A DNA stretch of 64,000 nt from Sulfurospirillum cavolei (GTDB taxonomy: Bacteria > Campylobacterota > Campylobacteria > Campylobacterales > Sulfurospirillaceae): NCBI RefSeq assembly GCF_001548055.1, contig NZ_AP014724.1, positions 124,001 through 188,000 of the forward strand, written 5' to 3'. Below, one piece after another: positions 1 through 8,005 of this stretch (positions are counted from its first letter, which is position 1; each line of letters starts with the position of its first letter). Position numbers and translations under genes: made by a program. Below the pieces are notes generated by a model. It had not been told where the DNA came from and ran no database searches. It was given only the letters and a program-made list of their open reading frames with translations.

Positions 1-265
1 TACACATACCTTGCGAAATGATCACGCTTTTAACGTTTTTTTGTGCAACGATGCCGACGTTAAGCGGCGTAACGGTTTTGCGTTTGCTCTCGATGCTGGA
101 GATAAAAGCGGCATCGACTTTGCGTTTGCGTAATTTGCGGTTGATAACGGAAGGAACGTCTTTTTGGTGTTCGCATGAGCGTTTAAAAGCGTTAGGCAAA
201 GAAGATCTTTTGAGAAAAACGTGAAACGGAAGAAGATTGATGTAATCTATCTTTCCAAAGACCAT
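1..265 (-). CDS. mqnA: MqnA, chorismate dehydratase (5' part only)
   Basis: The first 88 codons of a gene running off the left edge. The protein starts MVFGKIDYINLLPFHVFL, which resembles the N-terminus of MqnA-family proteins. In that family the enzyme dehydrates chorismate to 3-enolpyruvylbenzoate, the first step of futalosine-dependent menaquinone synthesis, which Campylobacterota use for anaerobic respiration. The ATG at 265 has AAGGAG five bases upstream. The frame is open to the window edge, so the C-terminus cannot be judged. The assignment rests on the N-terminus and on phylum context. Confidence 0.75.
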   Translation of the reverse strand, partial: MVFGKIDYINLLPFHVFLKRSSLPNAFKRSCEHQKDVPSVINRKLRKRKVDAAFISSIESKRKTVTPLNVGIVAQKNVKSVIISQGMC

Positions 266-464
266 AACGACTCCTTTGGAATTAAAGTCAAGGGACTATT
301 ATAGCCAACCTTGAGCGGACTTCGTACGTATGGCGGCGAAATTCTTTTTCTAAGAGGCTTTATAGAACTATCTTGATACAATAGAGCTCGTAAGAACGTG
401 TTTGTTAAAAAGTAAAAGCGTAAATGCTCAGTAAAAGATTAAAAATCGTGAGGAATCAAAAGAG
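265..464. promoter_or_regulatory. Divergent promoter region mqnA/terC
   Basis: This gap separates the minus-strand mqnA from the plus-strand terC. A TACAAT -10-like hexamer at 377-382 could serve terC. No clear -35 is visible, which is common for sigma-70 promoters in this phylum. No operator is obvious. Confidence 0.35.
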
Positions 465-1220
465 ATGATCGAATCGTTATTAAACGCCGAAGCGTTGATG
501 GCATTGGTGACGCTAACGGCGTTGGAAATCGTTTTGGGTATCGACAATATTATTTTTATCGCCATTTTGGTCGGGCGTTTGCCTGCACATCAGCGCGACC
601 GCGCACGTATTTTCGGTTTGGCATTGGCGATGTTGACGCGTATTATGCTGTTGTTGTCGCTTTTTTGGATTATGAAACTGACCGCTCCTTTGTTTACGGT
701 GTTTGCGCAAGAGATTTCCGGCCGCGATCTTATTTTGATTATCGGAGGATTATTCTTGCTTGCCAAATCGACGATGGAGATTCACCACGACGTCGAAGAA
801 GATCCCGAAACGGAGACCAAGGAGTTGAAAAAAAGTGCTCGAGGGTTTTTGAATACACTGATTCAAATTGCGGTTTTAGACATCGTTTTTTCGCTTGATT
901 CGGTTATTACCGCCGTGGGAATGGCCAATAATATTATTATTATGATTTTAGCCGTCGTGATTGCCGTAGGCGTGATGATGTTCGCTTCCAAAGCCATTTC
1001 GGATTTTATCGATGCCAACCCGACGATTAAAATGCTGGCACTTTCATTCTTAATTTTAGTCGGCGTTACGTTGATTGCCGAAGGACTTGACCTGCATATT
1101 TCAAAAGCCTATGTCTATTTTGCGATGGCGTTTTCGTTGGCGGTCGAATCGATCAATATCTACAGTCGCAAGAAAAAAGCTAAGCGATCTATAAGCAGAG
1201 CAGTCAAAAAAGAGGCGTAA
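465..1220 (+). CDS. TerC family integral membrane protein
   Basis: A 251-residue protein with about seven hydrophobic segments. It carries the acidic membrane motifs of the TerC/YoaE/Alx family: EIVLGIDNIIF near residue 20 and LDIVFSLDSVITAVGM near residue 140. Family members are linked to metal-ion (often manganese) efflux and to tellurite resistance, but the substrate cannot be read from sequence. The C-terminus is lysine/arginine rich and probably cytoplasmic. The stop codon lies two bases before the next ATG, so it is probably co-transcribed with the MreB-like gene. Confidence 0.85.
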   Translation: MIESLLNAEALMALVTLTALEIVLGIDNIIFIAILVGRLPAHQRDRARIFGLALAMLTRIMLLLSLFWIMKLTAPLFTVFAQEISGRDLILIIGGLFLLAKSTMEIHHDVEEDPETETKELKKSARGFLNTLIQIAVLDIVFSLDSVITAVGMANNIIIMILAVVIAVGVMMFASKAISDFIDANPTIKMLALSFLILVGVTLIAEGLDLHISKAYVYFAMAFSLAVESINIYSRKKKAKRSISRAVKKEA

Positions 1221-1222
1221 CG

Positions 1223-2230
1223 ATGCTATTTTCAGGGCGTTTTTCACAAGGGTTTGCGATCGATTTGGGAACCAACAATACGCTTGTGTACCAACCAAAT
1301 CGCGGTATTATTTTAGAAGAACCCACGTCGATCGCGTACGATCAAAGGCGTCGCTCGTTTTTCGATTGCGGCGAGAGTTCAAAAAGAATGTTCGGAAAAA
1401 ACCCAGAGCATATCGAAGTGATGCATCCGCTTTCAAAGGGTGCTATCTCCAATTTAACCGTAGCAAAGGCATATATCAAAGAGGTGATCAGACGTATGAC
1501 GCCGCGTCGCTTGTTTCGACCGAATGTCGTGGTAAGCGTACCGAGCGATCTAAACGCCATGGAGCGCAATGCCGTGACCGAAGCGTGCAAAGAAGGCGGT
1601 GCACGCGATGTATTTTTGATTAAAGACCCTTTCTCGGCGGCATTGGGTTCGTTTCAAGCGATCGAGCAACCGCAGGGTGTTTTAGTTCTCGATATCGGAG
1701 CGGGCGTGAGCGATATATCGTTACTTTCGTGCAACGGTATCGTGATGAATAAATCGCTACGTATGGCGGGAAACGATTTTGATGAAGCGATCATCGAGTA
1801 TTTTAAAACGCACCATCGTCTTTTGATGTCACAGCGCGACGCGGAAATGCTCAAAAAAACCTTGGGAAATCTTTGTTTGACGGAAGAAAAGCACCTTCGT
1901 ATCAGCGTCAAAAATATGATAACGCGCATGCCGCAAAGCGTTGAAATCAGCTCGTACGACATTCACAAAGCCATAGTGCCCTTAGCCGACAAGATCGTCG
2001 GGTTAACGCATAAAATGCTCTCGGAACTACCGCCGATGTTCGCGCAAGATATTTACGATCAGGGCATTTTGCTCACGGGCGGCTCTTCGATGCTTCAGGG
2101 GTTGGATCGCTACATCGGCGAAAAGCTCAAAATCGATCTTCATTGCGTGGAAAATCCTCTGCACAATATTATCTTAGGTGCGGGGCGTGCGCTGGAAGAT
2201 ACGCGTTATGCGGTACTGTTTCATACGTAA
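1223..2230 (+). CDS. mreB: MreB-like actin-family protein
   Basis: A 335-residue actin-fold protein of MreB length. Phosphate-1 motif AIDLGTNNTLVY (canonical AIDLGTANT, here with N) lies at residues 12-23, phosphate-2 DIGAGVSDISLL near 157, and the adenosine motif GILLTGGSSMLQGLD near 285. MreB polymers organise cell-wall synthesis in rod-shaped cells. It sits beside terC rather than mreC/mreD, so it may be a second paralogue and not the main cell-shape gene. The start is coupled to the terC stop. The symbol reflects the family only. Confidence 0.8.
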   Translation: MLFSGRFSQGFAIDLGTNNTLVYQPNRGIILEEPTSIAYDQRRRSFFDCGESSKRMFGKNPEHIEVMHPLSKGAISNLTVAKAYIKEVIRRMTPRRLFRPNVVVSVPSDLNAMERNAVTEACKEGGARDVFLIKDPFSAALGSFQAIEQPQGVLVLDIGAGVSDISLLSCNGIVMNKSLRMAGNDFDEAIIEYFKTHHRLLMSQRDAEMLKKTLGNLCLTEEKHLRISVKNMITRMPQSVEISSYDIHKAIVPLADKIVGLTHKMLSELPPMFAQDIYDQGILLTGGSSMLQGLDRYIGEKLKIDLHCVENPLHNIILGAGRALEDTRYAVLFHT

Positions 2231-2273
2231 ACGATAGAATAAAGCATGAGCAGCCCGCGCACGCGATCTTAGA

Positions 2274-2337
2274 GGGGTTTCTCAAAAGACCGATTTTTCG
2301 GTAGCGAAACGCTATACGGGAGGCGAAAGCCCCTTCT
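2274..2337 (+). terminator. Multi-hairpin element after mreB
   Basis: Outer arms GGGGTTTC (2274-2281) and GAAAGCCCC (2325-2333) pair with one bulge. Inside are two perfect hairpins, ACCGA-TTTT-TCGGT (2289-2302) and TAGCG-AAA-CGCTA (2302-2314), which share one base and so compete at the junction. It ends in TTCTTTA and probably stops mreB transcripts. The branching is more than a simple terminator needs, and its position in front of the arsenic operon leaves a leader role possible. Confidence 0.45.
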
Positions 2338-2338
2338 T

Positions 2339-2360
2339 TATATCAATATATCTTGATATA
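2339..2360. promoter_or_regulatory. ArsR/SmtB-type operator
   Basis: A perfect inverted repeat, TATATCAA (2339-2346) and TTGATATA (2353-2360) with a six-base spacer. It fits the ATCAA-N6-TTGAT pattern bound by ArsR/SmtB repressors. It lies 53 bases upstream of the arsenate reductase fusion. No arsR gene is in the window, so the regulator would act from elsewhere. Confidence 0.6.
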
Positions 2361-2412
2361 AAGATAATTTTATGCTACCATTCTTCCGATGGTTTACATG
2401 TAAGGTTTTCTC

Positions 2413-3054
2413 ATGAAAAAAGTTCTGATTTTATGTACGGGAAACAGTTGCCGAAGCATTATCGCCGAAGCGTTGGTCAATGCCAAGTTAGAAGGTGTTG
2501 AAGCCTACAGTGCGGGGGTAAGAGCAAGCAAAAAAGTGAACGCTTATGCAAAAAGAGTTTTAGAAGAAGAGGGTATTTGGAAGGATTCGTATCGCTCTAA
2601 AGCCTTGGATGAAGTCTTACATGTCGACTTTGATTTGGTGGTTACGGTGTGCGACCATGCCAACGAAACCTGCCCGATGTTTCCCCGTCCCTTACCTAAA
2701 ATCCACGTAGGATTTTCTGATCCCGACGGTAAAGATTACGGTGCGTTTATTTTGACATATCAAGCGATCGAAGCCGAGCTTTTACCCATCATACAAGCCG
2801 AATTGAACAAGGAGAAAGCGATGAAAATCGAAGTTTTGGGAATGGGGTGTTCCAAATGCCAAGCACTCATGCAAGCTGTTAAAGAGGCGGTTGCCAAAAG
2901 CGGAAAATTTGCGCAAATCGACAAAGTAGAAGATAGTATCGCGATTATGAATTACGGCGTGATGAGCACGCCGGCGTTGGTTATCGACGGTGTCGTAAAA
3001 AGCAGCGGTAAAGTGTTAAGCGTCGATGAAATCGTCGCTTTACTCAACGTATAA
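2413..3054 (+). CDS. ArsC-type arsenate reductase fused to a thioredoxin-like domain
   Basis: 213 residues, two domains. Residues 1-135 form a low-molecular-weight-phosphatase-type ArsC with the anion loop LCTGNSCRS near the N-terminus and the DPDGKD segment near residue 105. Residues 137-213 form a small redox domain with MGCSKC (CxxC) and a cis-Pro-like STPALVI. The family reduces arsenate to arsenite through cysteine relay; the attached CxxC domain may recycle it. Codon 137 is an ATG preceded by AAGGAG (2809-2814), as if the second domain were once, or still is, a separate gene. Operator 2339-2360 and permease 3064-4023 support arsenic resistance. Confidence 0.85.
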   Translation: MKKVLILCTGNSCRSIIAEALVNAKLEGVEAYSAGVRASKKVNAYAKRVLEEEGIWKDSYRSKALDEVLHVDFDLVVTVCDHANETCPMFPRPLPKIHVGFSDPDGKDYGAFILTYQAIEAELLPIIQAELNKEKAMKIEVLGMGCSKCQALMQAVKEAVAKSGKFAQIDKVEDSIAIMNYGVMSTPALVIDGVVKSSGKVLSVDEIVALLNV

Positions 3055-3063
3055 GCTTAAGAG

Positions 3064-4023
3064 ATGTTTACCTATTGGGAAAAAACGGTCGACCTTTTGG
3101 TTTACGGCTACGGAGGGCTCGATAAGACTTCGGCATTGGGAAACGCGTTGCATTTTTTTATTTACGATACCCTCAAAATCTACATGTTACTCGTTTTGAT
3201 CATTTTTGCGGTTAGTTTTCTGCGAACCTATTTCAATACCGAAAAGGTTCGGGTTTATTTGCAGGGCAAAAGTGAAGTGACGGGCAATGTTTTGGCGTCG
3301 CTTTTTGGCGTCATCACCCCTTTTTGCAGCTGTTCGGCGATTCCTCTGTTTTTGGGGTTTATGCAAGCGCGCATTCCTATCGGCATTACGTTTAGTTTTT
3401 TAATCTCTTCTCCGATGAACAATGAAGTAGCGATTGCCCTTTTATTCGGGCTTTTCGGCTGGAAAATTACGGCACTTTACATCGGTTTTGGACTGTTGGT
3501 CGCGATTATCGGCGGTTTTATCGTGGGAAAACTCGGTATGGAAAAATACGTTTTGATTCCCGTCGTGCCGATGAGCGGCGATTTGGCAGAGGTTGAGATT
3601 AGGATGACGCTGCGCACAAGGCTCAAGGAGTCGTGGGCGTATACGATGGATATCGTGAAAAAAATCTATCTCTACGTGATGGTAGGTGTGGGCATCGGGG
3701 CGTTTATTCACGGTTACGTACCGACGGAATTTATCGTAAAATATGCCGGAAGCGATGCGTGGTACAGCGTGCCTTTAGCGGTTTTATTGGGGGTGCCGAT
3801 GTATTCCAATGCCGCCGGCGTTATGCCGTTGATCGAGGTTTTAACCGGCAAAGGGATGTTACTCGGTACGGCTTTGAGCTTTATGATGGCGATTACCGCA
3901 CTCTCCTTGCCCGAAGCGATGATTTTAAAACGCATCTTACATGTAAAGCTTATCGCGACGTTTTTCGGTATCGTGGCAGTGGGAATTATGGGGATCGGGT
4001 ATCTTTTCAACGCTATTTTATAG
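3064..4023 (+). CDS. arsP: ArsP-type permease (DUF318/YraQ family)
   Basis: A 319-residue membrane protein with about eight to ten hydrophobic segments. The motif FCSCSAIPLF near residue 89, followed by ISSPMNNEVAIALLFG, marks the ArsP/YraQ permease family. Campylobacter ArsP exports methylated trivalent arsenicals. Inorganic arsenite is handled by other families, so the exact substrate here is open. It starts nine bases after the ArsC fusion, implying one operon. The symbol is by family and context. Confidence 0.75.
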   Translation: MFTYWEKTVDLLVYGYGGLDKTSALGNALHFFIYDTLKIYMLLVLIIFAVSFLRTYFNTEKVRVYLQGKSEVTGNVLASLFGVITPFCSCSAIPLFLGFMQARIPIGITFSFLISSPMNNEVAIALLFGLFGWKITALYIGFGLLVAIIGGFIVGKLGMEKYVLIPVVPMSGDLAEVEIRMTLRTRLKESWAYTMDIVKKIYLYVMVGVGIGAFIHGYVPTEFIVKYAGSDAWYSVPLAVLLGVPMYSNAAGVMPLIEVLTGKGMLLGTALSFMMAITALSLPEAMILKRILHVKLIATFFGIVAVGIMGIGYLFNAIL

Positions 4024-4032
4024 GAAACGACT

Positions 4033-4497
4033 ATGATAAAAACGATGCTTATTCTTTGTGCGGCGGTTGGGCTTATGTATGCGACAGAGCCCAAAAAAAT
4101 AGACTTTGAAGCGTATTTACGTTCGTTTGATTATCAAGAACGCGAAACTATGAAGATCAAAACACCTGACATGTTAGTCCTTGTCGAAGAGGGGGAAGCG
4201 ATTTTAGTGGATGTTCGCTTTCCTGAAGAATTTGAAGTATGGCATATGAATTTTGCTAAAAATATTCCGCTGAACGAATTACCCCAACGTTTACAAGAAC
4301 TTCCCAAAGATAAGCTCATCATTACCGCTTGCCCGCATTATGACCGATCGAGTATGGCGAGGCTTTTTCTAACGCTCAACGGATATAACGCCAAATACCT
4401 CAATGACGGGCTTTTGAAAACGGCGGATTTTTTACGCGGCGACAATGCGAAAGAGTTTTTGGAAGTGTACAAGGCAACGCACACGGTAACGCCGTAG
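4033..4497 (+). CDS. Exported rhodanese-like protein
   Basis: 154 residues: an N-terminal signal peptide of about 17 residues ending near YATEP, then a rhodanese fold with the domain start EGEAILVDVRFPEEF and the active-site loop ACPHYDRSSMARL, where Cys is the presumed persulfide carrier. It follows the permease after nine bases and is probably the last gene of the arsenic operon. A periplasmic sulfur-transfer or sensing role is inferred only. Confidence 0.75.
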   Translation: MIKTMLILCAAVGLMYATEPKKIDFEAYLRSFDYQERETMKIKTPDMLVLVEEGEAILVDVRFPEEFEVWHMNFAKNIPLNELPQRLQELPKDKLIITACPHYDRSSMARLFLTLNGYNAKYLNDGLLKTADFLRGDNAKEFLEVYKATHTVTP

Positions 4498-4592
4498 ATT
4501 TTCTAAAATACCGGCACGGTTTTGGCGTCGATTGCCCTTGACTTCTGGGAAAATCCGTCAAGCGTTTTACCGTCGCGTCGATGATTTTGTGT

Positions 4593-4614
4593 TATAATCG
4601 CACTCTTTAAGGAG
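4593..4614 (+). promoter_or_regulatory. Promoter -10 and RBS of the diguanylate cyclase
   Basis: A consensus TATAAT (4593-4598) is followed by the ribosome site AAGGAG (4609-4614), five bases before the ATG at 4620. The 5' leader would be very short, about 15 bases. Confidence 0.5.
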
Positions 4615-4619
4615 ATACG

Positions 4620-6056
4620 ATGCGATTAAAAACCAAAGTAGTTTTGATTATTTCGAGCTTATTACTTTGCGTTTCGATCGTAGGCTCGTTGATCAACTAC
4701 GTCAAAAGCGTCGATGCGACGCAAGAACAGTTGCTTCACACCTCCTTACCGCTTTCGGTGGACAATATCTACACCGAAATCCAACAACGTATGATCGAGC
4801 CGCTGCTCGTATCGTCTTTAATGTCGCACGATACCTTTTTGCGCGATTGGATTATGGACGGAGAGAGCGATATGGACGGCATTGTGCGTTACCTCACCGA
4901 AATTCAGCAAAAATACGATATTTTCACGACTTTTCTCGTTTCCGAAAAAACCAAAAATTACTACCACCCGCGCGGTTTGATTGATACGATTAACGAGCAA
5001 AACAGTGCCGACGCGTGGTACTTTCGCTTTAGCAAACAAAGCGAGCCTTACGAAATCAACCTCGATCATAACGCCAATCTTAGCGATACGCTTATTATGT
5101 TCATCAACTATAAAGTGATGGATTATCAAAAGAGATTGATCGGCGTGACGGGTGTGGGCGTCAAACTCATTAACATTGAAGCCATGCTCGGTTCGTTTAA
5201 AACGAAGTATAAATACGATGTTTATTTCGTCGATCAGCGCGGAGAAATTACGCTTTTTTCCAAAGGCTTGAACAAGCGCGGCAATATCGCTTCGATCGAA
5301 GGGCTTCAAAAGATTCAAGAAGCGATTTTCAAAGGTGAGCAAAATCAATTCGAGTATAAAAACAAAGACGGCGAATACCTGCTCAATACCAAATACATCG
5401 ACAAACTCAAACTCCATCTTTTTGTCGAGATCAACAAAAAAGAGTATATGGACGAATTGACCAAAACGTTTTACTTAAATCTCTTTTTATCGCTTTTGGT
5501 GACGTTGGCGGTGACGCTGATTATTGTTTATACGATCAATTTATACCAAAACCAATTGATTCAACTTGCCAGCGAAGACGTACTGACGGGGCTTGCGAAT
5601 CGAAGAAAATTTAACGAAGTGTTTGAACTGTACTACAAACGCTATCCCAAAGAGATTCGCTCGCTCACGCTTTTGCTGATCGACATCGACGACTTTAAAT
5701 CGGTCAACGATACGTTCGGGCACTTGGTCGGCGACCAAACGTTAGTGCATACGGCACGGATTTTGAAAGAGCAGTTACGCCAATCGGATACGATTGCGCG
5801 TTGGGGAGGCGAAGAGTTTGCGATTTTACTGAGCGATATCGAAGAAAAACATGCACTTGAAGTCGCTCAAAAGATATGCAATGCCGTTCAAAACGATGCC
5901 GCATTGATCGCATTGTTGCAAAGACCGCTCAGTGTAAGCGTAGGCGTGGGAATGCTCAGTGCTTTAGAGAGCCAAGACGGATTGGTTCATAAAGTCGATC
6001 ATGCCCTTTACGAAGCGAAAAAAGCGGGCAAAAATCAAGTGATTGCGGCGTCATAA
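4620..6056 (+). CDS. Membrane-anchored diguanylate cyclase
   Basis: 478 residues. A membrane helix (about 7-25), a periplasmic sensor region of about 240 residues resembling a Cache-type double domain, a second helix (about 285-305) and a C-terminal GGDEF domain. The active site reads RWGGEEF near residue 394, an accepted GGEEF variant. It should make cyclic di-GMP from two GTP in response to an outside signal. No EAL domain is present. It has its own promoter. Confidence 0.88.
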   Translation: MRLKTKVVLIISSLLLCVSIVGSLINYVKSVDATQEQLLHTSLPLSVDNIYTEIQQRMIEPLLVSSLMSHDTFLRDWIMDGESDMDGIVRYLTEIQQKYDIFTTFLVSEKTKNYYHPRGLIDTINEQNSADAWYFRFSKQSEPYEINLDHNANLSDTLIMFINYKVMDYQKRLIGVTGVGVKLINIEAMLGSFKTKYKYDVYFVDQRGEITLFSKGLNKRGNIASIEGLQKIQEAIFKGEQNQFEYKNKDGEYLLNTKYIDKLKLHLFVEINKKEYMDELTKTFYLNLFLSLLVTLAVTLIIVYTINLYQNQLIQLASEDVLTGLANRRKFNEVFELYYKRYPKEIRSLTLLLIDIDDFKSVNDTFGHLVGDQTLVHTARILKEQLRQSDTIARWGGEEFAILLSDIEEKHALEVAQKICNAVQNDAALIALLQRPLSVSVGVGMLSALESQDGLVHKVDHALYEAKKAGKNQVIAAS

Positions 6057-6071
6057 AGGAAATAAAACGTT

Positions 6072-6524
6072 ATGAAACACGATATTGTACAAAAAGCCTT
6101 GGATTATTTCTCAAGCGGATATACCTGTAGCGAAGCGGTGCTCAAAAGCGTCGCCGAAGCCAAAGGGATCGACGGCAATACCGTCTTACCGATAGCATCG
6201 GCATTCGGAAGCGGTATGGCTCGTACGAACGGCGGCTTTTGCGGGGCATTTAGCGGCGGCGTTATGGCACTATCGCTTTTACAGGGACGTCAGGTTCCGG
6301 ATGTTCCTTTGGACCGTCTGTATCGAAGTGTTGCCGACTTTAAGGAACGTTTCGAAACCCTTTTCGAGAGTTGCGAATGTGCAACGCTTTTAGGTTTTTC
6401 CCTGAGCGACGAACATGCCGGAGAGATGTTTAAAGCCCAAAATTGCAAGGTGTGTAAATGCGACCGTTTCGTGGCATTCGCCGCGGAAGAGGTGGAGAGG
6501 ATTTTAACGCGTAAAGAGCCTTAA
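6072..6524 (+). CDS. C_GCAxxG_C_C family protein
   Basis: 150 residues with the cysteine pattern of this family: Cys in YTCSEAV, GGFCGAFSGGVMAL, CECATLLG and a C-terminal NCKVCKCDRF. The family is thought to bind a redox or metal cofactor and often lies beside redox genes; its biochemical role is unknown. It begins 15 bases after the cyclase and probably shares its transcript. It converges on mnmA with only six bases between them. Confidence 0.8.
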   Translation: MKHDIVQKALDYFSSGYTCSEAVLKSVAEAKGIDGNTVLPIASAFGSGMARTNGGFCGAFSGGVMALSLLQGRQVPDVPLDRLYRSVADFKERFETLFESCECATLLGFSLSDEHAGEMFKAQNCKVCKCDRFVAFAAEEVERILTRKEP

Positions 6525-6530
6525 AGCCCT

Positions 6531-7550
6531 TTACGCTTCGATCCAACCGCCGCCAAGCACGAGATCGTCTTGATAAACAACCAAGGCTTGACCGCTTGCA
6601 ATGCCGTACGCTCCTTCTTCCAACTCGGCGATAATGGTGTTGTTTTCGAGCTTAACATGTGCTTTGGCTTGCGGACTTCGGTAACGGACTTTAACGCCGT
6701 AGATGCCTTCTATAAAATCGTCCGGCAAAGAAAAGTTTTGTGCGACGACGCGTTTTTGAAGGAGCTCTTCTTTTTTTCCGGCGATGACGGTATTGGTTTT
6801 GGCATCGATCCCGACGACGAAATGGGGTTCATGCGCGCCGCCTATCGTTAAGCCTTTACGCTTGCCGATGGTATAGTGCATGTAGCCTTTGTGCTCGCCG
6901 ATCACGTTTCCTTTGGTATCTTTAATGAGTCCTTTTTGATCGACGTTGAGATGTTGTTTCAAAATATCGATATAGGTATCGGTGACGAAACAGATCTCTT
7001 GCGACTCTTTGTAACTCTCAAGCGTGCCGAGCCACGGGAGTTTTTCCAAAGCCACGGGTTTAATAGCCTCTTTTTTCATCGTGCCGAGCGGAAAAACGAT
7101 CTTTTCGATGACCTCTTTTTTGAGTCCGAATAAAAAATAACTTTGGTCTTTTGACATGTCAAAGGCTTCTTGGATACGACCGTTTTTAACCCTCGCGTAA
7201 TGTCCCGTCGCGATCTTTTCGCAACCGAGCTCCATCGCTTTTTCAAACGCGAAGCCAAATTTCATCCGTGGATTACAAAAGGCGCAAGGATTGGGTGTGC
7301 GACCTTGTTCATACGAGCGCACGAAATAGTCGTACACATGCTCTTTAAAGAGTGCTTTGGCATCGATAACGTGCGTTTCAATGCCCAAATGGCGGGATAC
7401 TTTTTCGATGTTGGCGATGTTGATCGTATGTTTGCTTTCATCGTCGTGCAATTTAAGATAAATGCCGACGACCTCGTGCCCTTCGTTTTTGAGTAAATAC
7501 GCGGAGTAACTAGAGTCAATGCCGCCGCTCATAAGGAGTGCAATTTTCAT
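6531..7550 (-). CDS. mnmA: MnmA, tRNA-specific 2-thiouridylase
   Basis: 339 residues. The N-terminal ATP-pyrophosphatase loop is [16 protein letters not shown]. The two catalytic cysteines lie in PNPCAFCN and SQEICFV. The C-terminal part is the beta-barrel typical of MnmA. The enzyme adds sulfur at position 2 of the wobble uridine of Lys, Glu and Gln tRNAs, taking sulfur from the IscS/Tus relay. Length and motif order match the family. Repeat element A lies just upstream of the start. Confidence 0.93.
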   Translation of the reverse strand: MKIALLMSGGIDSSYSAYLLKNEGHEVVGIYLKLHDDESKHTINIANIEKVSRHLGIETHVIDAKALFKEHVYDYFVRSYEQGRTPNPCAFCNPRMKFGFAFEKAMELGCEKIATGHYARVKNGRIQEAFDMSKDQSYFLFGLKKEVIEKIVFPLGTMKKEAIKPVALEKLPWLGTLESYKESQEICFVTDTYIDILKQHLNVDQKGLIKDTKGNVIGEHKGYMHYTIGKRKGLTIGGAHEPHFVVGIDAKTNTVIAGKKEELLQKRVVAQNFSLPDDFIEGIYGVKVRYRSPQAKAHVKLENNTIIAELEEGAYGIASGQALVVYQDDLVLGGGWIEA

Positions 7551-7576
7551 AGGTGTGTTCTCTTTTATTTTATTTG

Positions 7577-7651
7577 ATACGCTTTTAAAGCAAAGCTCTA
7601 AAAGCTACGCTAACGCTGAGTTTTCTTCGGCAGAAAGCCCACGCTACGCTT
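7577..7651 (+). repeat. Dispersed hairpin repeat, copy A
   Basis: A 66-nt segment aligns without gaps to the minus strand of 14585-14650 (copy B) at about 82% identity. Two hairpins are visible: GCTTTTA/TAAAAGC and TTTCT-TCGGC-AGAAA. In copy B the stems change in a paired way (T-A to G-C; T-A to C-G). It sits upstream of mnmA but reads on the opposite strand to copy B relative to the genes, so a REP-like repeat is likelier than a gene-specific switch. Confidence 0.6.
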
Positions 7652-7817
7652 ATCGACGTCTAAAGAGTAAAAGTCTTTACGTTTCGTTTGACCCGAAATT
7701 GGGCACCGTTGGTTGAAAAACACGATTTTATTTTGAAAAATACCTTGAAAACAAAACGATACGGTTCAAAATAGGCGATTTGAGACGGGAAACATGTGAG
7801 TAAAAAGTAAGAAGAGA

Positions 7818-7893
7818 TGGAGCTGGTGAAGGGGCTCGAACCCCCGACCTGTTGATTACGGATCAACTGCTCTACCAGCTGAGCTACACCAGC
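7818..7893 (-). tRNA. tRNA-Thr (CGU anticodon)
   Basis: A full cloverleaf reads on the minus strand: acceptor GCTGGTG/CACCAGC, D arm GCTC/GAGC, anticodon stem GTTGA/TCAAC, and a T arm with TTCGAGC loop and two G-U pairs. CCA is encoded. The seven-base anticodon loop is TCCGTAA, giving anticodon CGU for ACG threonine codons. Position 33 is C, not the near-universal U. Confidence 0.93.
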
Positions 7894-7948
7894 AACGGTA
7901 AAATTCTACTACATGTTTACTTGTTTTATTTTAAAAAAATGCCTTTTT

Positions 7949-7983
7949 GAGTGAATTTTTGTTTTTTTTATTCAAATTCACTC
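7949..7983. terminator. Hairpin terminator downstream of metY
   Basis: Ten-base arms GAGTGAATTT (7949-7958) and AAATTCACTC (7974-7983) with a T-rich loop. On the minus strand a run of T follows a few bases further on. It probably ends the long minus-strand sulfur operon after metY. Confidence 0.6.
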
Positions 7984-8005
7984 ATTTTTGAGGGCATAGC
8001 TCGTT

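Noticed and set aside
18-224. 68-codon plus-strand frame at the left edge
   Set aside because: It is the shadow of mqnA on the minus strand, which has a ribosome site and recognisable protein.
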